DNA of 64,000 nt, from contig CAADGL010000011.1 of assembly GCA_900696525.1 (NCBI GenBank), positions 62,001 to 126,000 of the forward strand, in the 5' to 3' direction. This document shows positions 37,565 through 45,379 of the stretch, in pieces (position 1 is the first letter of the stretch; every line of letters starts with the position of its first letter). The translations under genes and the position numbers were made by a program. The notes beneath the pieces are model-generated. The model made no database searches. It saw nothing but the letters and a program-made list of their open reading frames with translations, and had not been told where the DNA came from. Source of the DNA: an uncultured Planctomycetota bacterium (GTDB taxonomy: Bacteria > Planctomycetota > Phycisphaerae > UBA1845 > Fen-1342).

Positions 37565-38761
37565 TCACCCGAAGCGGCCGCGCTCGCGCGGCTTGCCTGC
37601 GCGGGGGTCGAACAGCGACTGCTGAAGCTCGCGGATGTATCCCTTCGCGTGGAAGTGCTCCAAGGCCTCCTGCGTCGATGAGAACACGCGCGTCGCCGTC
37701 TCGGTGATGAACGGAGATGGCGCCGCGGCAGGCCGCCAGACCACGTAGACCTCGCGCGTGGTCTCGTAGGCGTGCTGGAGCTCGCGCTCCACGCCCGACG
37801 ACAGGCCGGGCTTGCCGCCGGGCAGCTCTGGAATGAAGCTGACGATCATGTCGGACTGGGCGATGAGCTTGAAGTCGCGGGCATAGATCTGGGCGTCGAT
37901 GTCCTTGGCCACGCTGGCGATCTCGCCGACGTCGAAATGCAGCGAGCGGCCGTTCACCTGCACCTCGATCGCCCGCTCGCCGCGCTGCGTTGCCGCCCCG
38001 GCTTCGAACAGCAAGCGCTTCTCGTCCAGGTCGCCGGGGTCGAACGTGATGAAGTGCTCGGTGAGCTGCCGGCGGAAGGCATCGATCTCCGCCAGCGTTT
38101 CGGGCAGGTCCATCACGTGCGTCATCGGAAACGACGGATAGACGCGCTTGGTGTCGGGCTTGAAGATCAGCCGGTAGAGCGCCTCGAGTGTGTTGTCCTC
38201 GATTCCGCGGGCGACGATGTAGAAGCAGCCGTGGCCGCGCGTCGCGCTGGCCAGAATCTCCGTCGCCAGGATCTCCTCCTCGCGCCAGACCAGGATGTCT
38301 TTCAGCGTGTGGTCAACGTCGTGGTCGCGCGTCAGGCGCTCGTGCACCGCGTCCACATTGTCCACCAGCACGACGTACAGGTCGGCCCCGAGCGCCGTCA
38401 TCTGGTCGTGGTCGAACGCCGGGAACAACCCGTGCTTCCAGCGGAACGCCGCGTGCGTGTTGACCAACGCGTACTCGTGCTGGCCGATGTCAGCCAGGAT
38501 GTCCTTGAAGACGGCGCGGCGCAGCGTGTTCAGGCGCTCCAGCGACAGGTCGAGAATGCGCCCGGGCCGCACGTCGGGCGCCTCGGCGTACATGCGGTCG
38601 CCGACGTGGTACAGCTTGACGGCCTGCCCGCGGCTCTGGGCCAGGGCGGCGACTTTCTCCAGAAAAGGCTTCTTGTCGACGCCTACCTGGCCCGTGACCA
38701 CGACGCGCCGCCCCGGGCGCCGCTCGCTGCCGAACAGAGTGCTGGCCGCCGAACGCGTCAT
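37565..38761 (-). CDS. P-loop kinase-like protein fused to a deoxyribosyltransferase-like domain
   Basis: A 398-residue cytoplasmic protein, function unknown. The N-terminal half looks like a small nucleotide-kinase-type P-loop protein: GRRVVVTGQVGVDKKPFLEKVA with a degenerate Walker A at 24-32, then YALVNTHAAFRWKHGLFPAF, ADLYVVLVDNVDAVHERLTRD and EEEILATEIL. The C-terminal part (about 225-355) resembles nucleoside 2-deoxyribosyltransferase-like domains: ITFDPGDLDEKRLLFEA, VAKDIDAQIYARDFKLIAQSDMIVSFIPE, GVERELQHAYETTREVYVVW. The start at 38761 has only a weak ribosome site. It lies 14 bp downstream of the aminotransferase gene, probably co-transcribed. A nucleotide or base salvage role is possible. 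Confidence 0.7.
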   Translation of the reverse strand: MTRSAASTLFGSERRPGRRVVVTGQVGVDKKPFLEKVAALAQSRGQAVKLYHVGDRMYAEAPDVRPGRILDLSLERLNTLRRAVFKDILADIGQHEYALVNTHAAFRWKHGLFPAFDHDQMTALGADLYVVLVDNVDAVHERLTRDHDVDHTLKDILVWREEEILATEILASATRGHGCFYIVARGIEDNTLEALYRLIFKPDTKRVYPSFPMTHVMDLPETLAEIDAFRRQLTEHFITFDPGDLDEKRLLFEAGAATQRGERAIEVQVNGRSLHFDVGEIASVAKDIDAQIYARDFKLIAQSDMIVSFIPELPGGKPGLSSGVERELQHAYETTREVYVVWRPAAAPSPFITETATRVFSSTQEALEHFHAKGYIRELQQSLFDPRAGKPRERGRFG

Positions 38762-38775
38762 GCGCCACCACAGGC

Positions 38776-39918
38776 CTACAGGCGCTCGGCGAGCACCTTC
38801 TGCGCCGCGGTCACGCCCGCGCCGAGCTGGAGCTTGTGGCCGAGCTTGTACAGCGCCTGCTCGAGGGCCGCGACCGCCAGCACCGTGTCCATCTCGTCGA
38901 TCGCGCCCATGTGCCCGATTCGCAGAATCTTGCCCTTCAGCCGGTCCTGCCCGCCGGCCGACTCGATGCCGAAGCGCTGCTCCAGCGCGTTGCGGATGTC
39001 CTTCACCGTGATGCCCGCCGGCGGCGTCAGCGCCGTCACCGAGTCCGACGGACTCTTCGAGAAGACCGGCAGGCCGATCGCTTCGCCCGCCGCCCGCGTC
39101 GCCGCCGCCATCGCCGCCACGCGCTTCCACACTTTCTCGATCCCCTCTTCCAGCAGCAGGTCAAGCGCCTTGGCCAGCCCGCGCACCAGCAGGTGTGCCG
39201 GCGTGAAGGGCGTGTCGAACTCCAGCGCCGATTTGCGGGCCTTGTTCAGGTTCAGATAGTACGCATGCTGCGACTTGTTCGACTCGATCGCCGCCACAGC
39301 CTTCGGACTCAGCGCCACGAAACCCAACCCCGGCGGCAGCATCAGCGACTTCTGCGAGCCGGTGATGACCACGTCCACGCCCCAGTCATCGGGCCGCAGC
39401 GGCAGCGCCCCGGCGGACGTGATGCAGTCGGCCAGCAGGAACTTGCCGGCCTGCTTGCAGACCTTGCCGATGGCTTCGAGGTCGCAGCGCGTCGCGGTGC
39501 TGGTCTCGCTGTGCACGACCATGACGCTGGTGATGGCCGGGTCCTTCTTCAGGGCATCCGCGATCCAGCTCGGGTCGATGGCCGTGCCCCATTCGATCTC
39601 GTGCCGCACGACCTCGATGCCGAACTGCTGCGCGATCTCCCCCCAGCGCTGCCCGAACTTGCCGCCCTCGATGTTCAGCAGCTTGCTGCCCGGCGGGTGC
39701 AGGCCGACGATCGCGCCCTCGGCCGCCGCGGTGCCGGAGCCGGTGATCGTCAGCACGTCGTATTTCGTCATGAGCACCTGCTGGAGCTTGGCGGTCGCGT
39801 CCTTCAGCATGCCCTTGAACCAATCGGTGCGGTGGTGGTGGAAGGGGCGCGCCATCTCGAGCAGCACTTCCTCGGGAACGGCGCACGGCCCCGGCGTGAA
39901 CAGGCGGATTCTCTTCAT
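38776..39918 (-). CDS. Class V PLP aminotransferase (alanine/serine-glyoxylate type)
   Basis: 380 residues, fold type I PLP enzyme of the serine-pyruvate/alanine-glyoxylate aminotransferase group. N-terminal LFTPGPCAVPEEVLLEMARPFHHHR is diagnostic. PLP contacts: SGTAAAEGA (61-69), VHSETSTA, Asp164 in LLADCITSAGA, and the Schiff-base lysine Lys190 in ITGSQKSLMLPPGLG. The likely reaction is amino transfer between an amino acid and glyoxylate or pyruvate, used in glycine/serine metabolism. ATG 39918 follows GGAGG closely; an in-frame upstream start is less likely. It is first of a probable two-gene unit with the P-loop fusion. Confidence 0.9.
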   Translation of the reverse strand: MKRIRLFTPGPCAVPEEVLLEMARPFHHHRTDWFKGMLKDATAKLQQVLMTKYDVLTITGSGTAAAEGAIVGLHPPGSKLLNIEGGKFGQRWGEIAQQFGIEVVRHEIEWGTAIDPSWIADALKKDPAITSVMVVHSETSTATRCDLEAIGKVCKQAGKFLLADCITSAGALPLRPDDWGVDVVITGSQKSLMLPPGLGFVALSPKAVAAIESNKSQHAYYLNLNKARKSALEFDTPFTPAHLLVRGLAKALDLLLEEGIEKVWKRVAAMAAATRAAGEAIGLPVFSKSPSDSVTALTPPAGITVKDIRNALEQRFGIESAGGQDRLKGKILRIGHMGAIDEMDTVLAVAALEQALYKLGHKLQLGAGVTAAQKVLAERL

Positions 39919-40039
39919 GGTCGGCCTCCGAATGGCGCCCGCAAGCATCCGCCGCGGCGCCAGCCATCCATGATAATCGCGAGGCGAAAGTTACGCGAGC
40001 CGCCCGCGCTGCGCGCCGGCCGGCTCGGATCGGCTCGCC

Positions 40040-41011
40040 TTAGAATCGAACCGCGAACCCCACGCCCGCGAAGAAGTCGTCGGCCGCCTCGTTCAGCCCG
40101 GCGCCGACGCGTACGTCGAACTGCGTGTTCTCCGTGAGCGGAAAGGTGAACCCGCCGTTCACGTAGTGCGCGCAGTCCGCACCGCGATCGTGAGGGAATA
40201 TCCCGAAGTACTCAACGAACACGCCAAGCCACTCGGCCGCCTCCCACCCCAGGGCCAGCGACGCCGACGTCTCGAAGAACCTCCCCTGCTCCGCCGTCGG
40301 GACGGCGAAGTTCAGGTTTCCGCCGAGCGAGAACCGCTGCGCCAGCTCCCACGAGCACAGCAGCTTGATCGCCGGATCCACGTCTCCGGACGAGACGCCC
40401 GGCGAGCCGCTGGGCAGTGACAGCTCGCCCAGCAGGCTGAACGCGGGACGCCAGGCGTCCTGCGGCCAGAGCTCCTGCTTGATGCCGATGCTGACGTCCG
40501 TCGCTCCGTCAACCTGATTGCCGGCGGCACGTCGCCGTCCGGCCCCGCCGCCGCCTGGCCCGCGCTCTTCGCCAAGGACGTATCCGCCCCAGCCGAGCCG
40601 CAGCTCGGTGTGCTCCAGCAGCCCGATTCGCAGCAGGCTCTCCGGACCGACGTGCCGCCGCGCCCCTCGTGAGCCGTCGCGGTCATGGATGAGCGTGTAG
40701 CCCAATTCGAGCTGCACGCGCCCGGGCGCGACGGCGCTCTTTGATTCCGTGAAGTCCGGCCGGTCGGTCTCCATGCGCTCCGGGCGCGGCTCCTGGCGCG
40801 GCTCCGGCGCCGGCGGCGGGTGCTTGCGCGGCTCCGCCGGCGTCGCCGCGGGCAATCCAGCGGCGGACGCCGGCTGCGTCGCCTGTCCCAGAACAGCCAC
40901 GGGACCGGCGATCAGCCCGAGCGTCAGCGCCGCAAGGCGGCCGGCGGCCGCGCCGACGAACGAGGTCCAGAATCCACCGCACGATACGACGTTCTTGTTA
41001 GTATGCATCAT
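40040..41011 (-). CDS. Outer-membrane beta-barrel protein (phenol MetA degradation / transporter-like family)
   Basis: A 323-residue exported protein. After the signal region (FVGAAAGRLAALTLGLIAGPVAVLGQA) a Pro/Glu-rich linker leads to METDRPDFTESKSAVAPGRVQLELGYTL, the hallmark opening of this barrel family. Alternating amphipathic strands follow to a final aromatic FAVRF, the usual C-terminal signal for outer-membrane insertion. It could be a channel for small or aromatic compounds; substrate unknown. Two consecutive ATGs (41009-41011 and 41006-41008) are preceded by no ribosome site, and a -10 box lies 7 nt upstream, suggesting a leaderless mRNA. Confidence 0.8.
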   Translation of the reverse strand: MMHTNKNVVSCGGFWTSFVGAAAGRLAALTLGLIAGPVAVLGQATQPASAAGLPAATPAEPRKHPPPAPEPRQEPRPERMETDRPDFTESKSAVAPGRVQLELGYTLIHDRDGSRGARRHVGPESLLRIGLLEHTELRLGWGGYVLGEERGPGGGGAGRRRAAGNQVDGATDVSIGIKQELWPQDAWRPAFSLLGELSLPSGSPGVSSGDVDPAIKLLCSWELAQRFSLGGNLNFAVPTAEQGRFFETSASLALGWEAAEWLGVFVEYFGIFPHDRGADCAHYVNGGFTFPLTENTQFDVRVGAGLNEAADDFFAGVGFAVRF

Positions 41012-41046
41012 GTACCATATGGTACTATTTGTCTGCCGCACGTCAA
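41012..41046 (-). promoter_or_regulatory. Promoter with overlapping 14-bp palindrome
   Basis: On the minus strand TTGACG (41041-41046), 16 nt, TACCAT (41019-41024), then 7 nt and the ATG. GTACCATATGGTAC, a perfect 14-bp palindrome (41012-41025), covers the -10 and the predicted start point. A dimeric repressor bound here would block the outer-membrane gene. No candidate regulator is adjacent. Confidence 0.5.
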
Positions 41047-41170
41047 TAGCGCCCCGCGCGGCGAATCGGCCGGCGGTCGCGGCCTTCGGCCCTTCGCTGT
41101 ACTATGGCCAACGCCCTTTTCCGAACCGGGCCAGAACATCCGACTTGGGCTTGCGCGCAAAGGAGATCCC

Positions 41171-42607
41171 GTGCCTGCACGCGTTTTCGCTCTCGCCATC
41201 ACGCTTGTCGCCGCTCATGCGCTCCAGGCCGCCGAACCCGATGCGCTGCGCTACTGGCCGCAATGGCGCGGGCCGCTGTTCACCGGCGTGGCGCCGCACG
41301 CGAACCCGCCGGCGACCTGGAGCGAAACCGAGAATGTCCGCTGGAAGACGGAGATCCCCGGCCAGGGCGACGCTTCGCCCATCGTCTGGGGCGATCGCGT
41401 CTTCGTCGTCACCGCGATCAAGAAAGACGCCCCCGCCGGCGAACCTTCCGACCCGCCCGAGCAGCCGGGCGGCGGCGAATCCGCGGCGCCTCGCGGCCCT
41501 TCCGCGCCCCAGGACGTCGCCCCGCAGGACCCCCCGGCCCGGCCCGATCGCCCCGGCCGCCAGGGCCGCGGCGGCGGCCGGCCCGGCGGCAATCGGCCGA
41601 CGAGTGTCTACGAGTTCGTCGTCATCGCGCTGGACCGCGCCACCGGCAAGATCGTGTGGCAGACCAAGGTGCACGAGCAGGTGCCGCACGAAGGCACGCA
41701 CCCCGACGGCAGCTTCGCCTCGCCCTCGCCCGTGACGGATGGCGAGCACGTTTTCGCCTACTTCGGCTCGTACGGCCTCTATTGCCTGGACTTCAGCGGC
41801 AAGGTCGTCTGGAAAAAACACCTGGGCGAGATGCGCGTCCGCAACGCCTTCGGCGAGGGCGCCTCGCCCGCCCTGCACGGCGACACGCTGGTCGTGAACT
41901 GGGACCACGAGGGCGACGACTTCATCGTGGCCTTCGACAAGCGCACCGGCAAGGAGCGCTGGCGCACGCCGCGCGACGAACCGACCACCTGGGCCACGCC
42001 GCTCATCGTCCAGGTCGGCTCACAGGCCCAGGTCATCACCGTCGGCACCAACCGCTGCCGCAGCTATGACCTGAAGAGCGGCGAGGTGATCTGGGAGACC
42101 GGCGGCCTGACGCAGAATTGCATCCCCTCGCCGTTGTCGGACGGGAAGGTCGTCTACCTGATCAGCGGATTCCGCGGGTCGGCCCTCAAGGCGGTCCGCC
42201 TGGACGGCGCCAAGGGCGACATCAGCGGCAGCCCCAACATCCTATGGACCTACGAGCAGAACACGCCTTATGTCCCCTCCGGCCTGCTGTATCGCGACCT
42301 GCTGTACTTCCTCGACAACAACCGGGCGATGCTCACCTGCCTGAACGCCCGCACCGGCGAGAAGCACTACGGACCGGAGCGGCTGGAAGGCCTGCGGAAC
42401 ATCTACGCGTCCATCGTCGCCGCCCAGGACCGCGTCTACATCTCCGACCGCGACGGCGCGACCCTGGTGATCGAGGCCGGCCCGACGCTCAGAGTCATCG
42501 CCACCAACAAGCTCGACGACTCCTTCGACGCTTCTCCGGCCATCGCAGGCGACGAGATCTTCCTGCGCGGCAGCCGGCACGTGTACTGCGTCGCGCGGGC
42601 GCACTGA
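41171..42607 (+). CDS. Secreted PQQ-like beta-propeller protein
   Basis: 478 residues with a Sec signal (FALAITLVAAHALQAAEP) and PQQ/BamB-type propeller blades. It starts with WPQWRGPLFTGVAPHANPPATWSE, typical of planctomycete PQQ-repeat proteins. Blades are seen at VIALDRATGKIVWQTKV, LYCLDFSGKVVWKKHLG, IVAFDKRTGKERWRTPRD, CRSYDLKSGEVIWETGG and LTCLNARTGEKHYGPERL. A Pro/Gly/Arg-rich insertion (about 85-140) interrupts an early blade. No dehydrogenase catalytic motif is evident, so a binding or scaffold role is more likely. The GTG start at 41171 is supported by AAGGAG, 6-7 nt upstream; further upstream the frame is not protein-like. Confidence 0.87.
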   Translation: MPARVFALAITLVAAHALQAAEPDALRYWPQWRGPLFTGVAPHANPPATWSETENVRWKTEIPGQGDASPIVWGDRVFVVTAIKKDAPAGEPSDPPEQPGGGESAAPRGPSAPQDVAPQDPPARPDRPGRQGRGGGRPGGNRPTSVYEFVVIALDRATGKIVWQTKVHEQVPHEGTHPDGSFASPSPVTDGEHVFAYFGSYGLYCLDFSGKVVWKKHLGEMRVRNAFGEGASPALHGDTLVVNWDHEGDDFIVAFDKRTGKERWRTPRDEPTTWATPLIVQVGSQAQVITVGTNRCRSYDLKSGEVIWETGGLTQNCIPSPLSDGKVVYLISGFRGSALKAVRLDGAKGDISGSPNILWTYEQNTPYVPSGLLYRDLLYFLDNNRAMLTCLNARTGEKHYGPERLEGLRNIYASIVAAQDRVYISDRDGATLVIEAGPTLRVIATNKLDDSFDASPAIAGDEIFLRGSRHVYCVARAH

Positions 42608-42672
42608 AGCCGCGCAGGCCCCCAACGCCCGCGCGGGCAAGAGTGTCGCACTGGGCAGCCGCGGCGGGCCGC

Positions 42673-43269
42673 TCAACCACGGGCGCCCTTGCGCTGCCGT
42701 TCATGGTGCACTTCGACCGTGAAGCGCCGCACGTCGGTCGCGGGGTCCTGCCACGCGGCCGCCGGTAGTAACGCCTTTTCGCTGCAACAGCGCTCCAGCA
42801 GTGTTCGACGGTCCCACCCGTGCTCCACGGCGACCTGCGGCAGGAACAGTCCGCACATTTCCCCGCGGCTCACGAATACGCCGTCGCGGCCGATCTCGAT
42901 CTCCTCGATGCACTTCAGCGGCTCGAGCGGCGACAAGACGGCGACCTCGATCTCCAGGTCGAGCAGCTCGGCCGGGCGGAGCGGACCGAAGCGCGGGTCG
43001 CGCTCGGCCGCATTGATCGCCGCCAGCCGGACGGCTTCGGAGAGTTGAACGTCCGTCCGCAGCGTGCCCATGCAGGCGCGCAGGGCGCCGTGCCTGCGCA
43101 GCGTCACAAAAACGCCGCCGAACGCGCCTTCAGGCCGCGTTTCGGCCGCCGGAGCGGGCACGAAGCTCGCGTCTCGGCCGGCCAGGCGTCGGGTGATGAC
43201 CTCGCGGGCGAAATCGGCCCATGACGCGAACTCGGTCAAGGCGACACCCCAGCACGGCGGCCGGCGCAC
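42673..43269 (-). CDS. AMMECR1-domain protein
   Basis: 198 residues covering a complete AMMECR1 domain, known in bacteria as component A of AmmeMemoRadiSam clusters; biochemical role unknown. Conserved features: GVFVTLRRHGALRACMGTLRTDVQLSEAVRLAAINAAERDPRFGPL (about 52-97), the hallmark RGCIG-like motif appearing here as RACMG, then LLDLEIEVAVLSPLEPL and the domain end with QVAVEHGWDRRTLLERCC. GTG start with a GGAG 7 nt upstream; a TTG ten codons in is an alternative. It follows the POT transporter by 33 bp on the same strand. The Memo and radical-SAM partners are absent here. Confidence 0.9.
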   Translation of the reverse strand: MRRPPCWGVALTEFASWADFAREVITRRLAGRDASFVPAPAAETRPEGAFGGVFVTLRRHGALRACMGTLRTDVQLSEAVRLAAINAAERDPRFGPLRPAELLDLEIEVAVLSPLEPLKCIEEIEIGRDGVFVSRGEMCGLFLPQVAVEHGWDRRTLLERCCSEKALLPAAAWQDPATDVRRFTVEVHHERQRKGARG

Positions 43270-43302
43270 CGCCGCGCTCCGCGTCCGCGGCGCGCCGCCG
43301 GC

Positions 43303-45156
43303 CTACTCGCGCCCCTGGATGAGCTTCTTCAGCAGCGGGACGAACGCCAGGATCAGCACACCCGCGGCGCAGGACGTAACGACGAACAGGAAGAAGAAGT
43401 CGGCCTGCGTGTTCGGCGCGTCCGCCGCCCCACCGGCCAGTCGCCACGGCAGGGTGACCTCGCCGGTCGTGATCTTCTCGACCTGAGCCGCCACCTTGCC
43501 CGCCAGCAGGTTCGCGATGAAGCTCGAGATGAACCACACGCCCATCAGCAGCGAAACATAGCGCGGCGGAGCGGCCTTGGTGACGTATGACAGGCCGGTG
43601 GGCGAGAGGATGATCTCGCCGACGGTATGCACGAAGTAGGTCGCGGCGACAAAGAGCATCGCCGCCTTCGCGCCGTCTTTCACCTGGAGCGCGCCGTAGA
43701 CGAGGAACAGGTAGCCGAGCCCGACCAGCACCAGGCCGACGCCGATCTTGGTCGGCATGCTCGGGTTGGCGCCGCGGCGCGACAGGAACGTCCACACGGC
43801 GCCGAACAGCGGCGCAAAAATGATGATCAGCCACGGGTTGATCGACTGGAACCAGGTCGTCGGAATGAGCGTGAACGTCGCAACCCAGCCCAGGTAGCCC
43901 ATCGGCTTCAGGATGCCCGTCACCAGCGCACCGATGCCCGCCAGCGTGCCGAACAGGCCGAGCAGTTGCACGCCCGTCCGCCGGCTCCGAACGCCGCGCA
44001 GCATTCCGGCGAACGCGACGATGATCAGCACGGCGCCCGTGCCGATCCACGCCGCCCAGTGAACCGGGAAGCTTGGGTCCGTGCCCAGCCGCTGAAGCCA
44101 CGTCGGAATCACGACGGTGCGATCGGTGTCGCGGTCCGTGAACAGGTTGATGCTCGATCCCGCCTGCTCGAACGCCAGCCAGAACATCGCGTTGAACAGC
44201 ATGAAGATGATGATCGAGGTTACGGGCCCGCGGTCCTGCCGCTCCTGGATTGCCACAAACCAGACCGCCCACACCGCCGCCAGCACGACCATCGCGCCCA
44301 CGACCCAGGCCTGCGAGAAAAACCGGTCGATCTGCGACAACTGCCCGCCGTGGAACATCCACGCCGCCACCAGCGCCACCGCGATCCACAGCGGCACAAA
44401 CAGCGGCGCCGATCCGCCCCGCCCCGCCGGCGGAAGGCCGACGCCCGTCAGCAGCTTCGGCCGCAGGGCCACGTAAAGAACCAGCCCGGCGAGCATTCCC
44501 ACCGCCGCCGCCCCGAACCCCCAGTGCCAGCCCAGGCGCTCACCAAGGGTGCCGACGATGTACGTCTGCACGGCGGCGCCGAGGTTGATGCCCATGTAGA
44601 AGATACCGAAGGCGGTTTCGCGCCGCGGGTCGTGCTGCGCGTACAACTGCCCGACCATCACCGAGACGCACGGCTTGAAATGCCCCGTGCCTAATATGAT
44701 GAGCGCCAGTCCGAAGACGAAAACCGCCATTCCGAACTCGCTCTGCTCCAGCGTCCCGATGCCCGAGACGCCCAGGAAGATGTGCCCCAGCGCGATCAGC
44801 AGGCCGCCGACCACCATCGACCGGTGCGTTCCGATCAGCCGGTCGGCGATCATCCCCCCGATGATCGGCGCAAGGTAGCACAGGCCGGTGTACCACCCGT
44901 ACGCCGTGCTGGCCGCGTGGTCGCTCCAGCCGCGCCCAGGATTGAACCCGTCCGGCGCGCCCGGTGGCGGAACGAGCATGCCGGTGGTGGGCGACGTGAG
45001 GTACAGCACGAGGATGCCGCGCATGCCGTAGTAGGAGAATCGCTCCCACATCTCGACCAGGAACAGCAGGAACAGTCCCATCGGGTGGCCGAGAAAGGTC
45101 TTTTCCTGGGCGCCCAGCGCCGCCCTGCCGCCGCTCATGCTCAGCGTTGAACTCAT
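43303..45156 (-). CDS. POT/PTR-family proton-coupled peptide transporter
   Basis: 617 residues, about 14 membrane segments, in the inner membrane. The POT signature is clear: FLVEMWERFSYYGMRGILVLYL (ExxERFxYYG, about 35-56), then FGMAVFVFGLALIILGTGHFKPCVSVMVGQLY and the PTR2 motif FYMGINLGAAVQTYIVG. The C-terminal half includes FEQAGSSINLFTDRD. Substrates of the family are di- and tripeptides taken up with protons. There is an extra-long loop near 80-100. The ATG at 45156 has GGCGGA upstream. AMMECR1 lies directly downstream and may be co-transcribed. Confidence 0.92.
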   Translation of the reverse strand: MSSTLSMSGGRAALGAQEKTFLGHPMGLFLLFLVEMWERFSYYGMRGILVLYLTSPTTGMLVPPPGAPDGFNPGRGWSDHAASTAYGWYTGLCYLAPIIGGMIADRLIGTHRSMVVGGLLIALGHIFLGVSGIGTLEQSEFGMAVFVFGLALIILGTGHFKPCVSVMVGQLYAQHDPRRETAFGIFYMGINLGAAVQTYIVGTLGERLGWHWGFGAAAVGMLAGLVLYVALRPKLLTGVGLPPAGRGGSAPLFVPLWIAVALVAAWMFHGGQLSQIDRFFSQAWVVGAMVVLAAVWAVWFVAIQERQDRGPVTSIIIFMLFNAMFWLAFEQAGSSINLFTDRDTDRTVVIPTWLQRLGTDPSFPVHWAAWIGTGAVLIIVAFAGMLRGVRSRRTGVQLLGLFGTLAGIGALVTGILKPMGYLGWVATFTLIPTTWFQSINPWLIIIFAPLFGAVWTFLSRRGANPSMPTKIGVGLVLVGLGYLFLVYGALQVKDGAKAAMLFVAATYFVHTVGEIILSPTGLSYVTKAAPPRYVSLLMGVWFISSFIANLLAGKVAAQVEKITTGEVTLPWRLAGGAADAPNTQADFFFLFVVTSCAAGVLILAFVPLLKKLIQGRE

Positions 45157-45379
45157 CGATTGGTCCGCCCAGTTCGCTCCGTCCCGGACACCGGATCGCA
45201 CGTGCCGGCTGATCGCGCAGGCCTCGGCCGGCGCGGGTCACGGCGCTCCAATGCGCACCGAAACTCCCATCTCCAGAAACAAGCGACGCTTGCAGAATGC
45301 GGAGCCTATCGGCGAGCGGCGCCAACCTCAAGCACCGCCATAAAGCGCGCGCCGCACCGCCTGCGGCCCCCGGCCCCCC

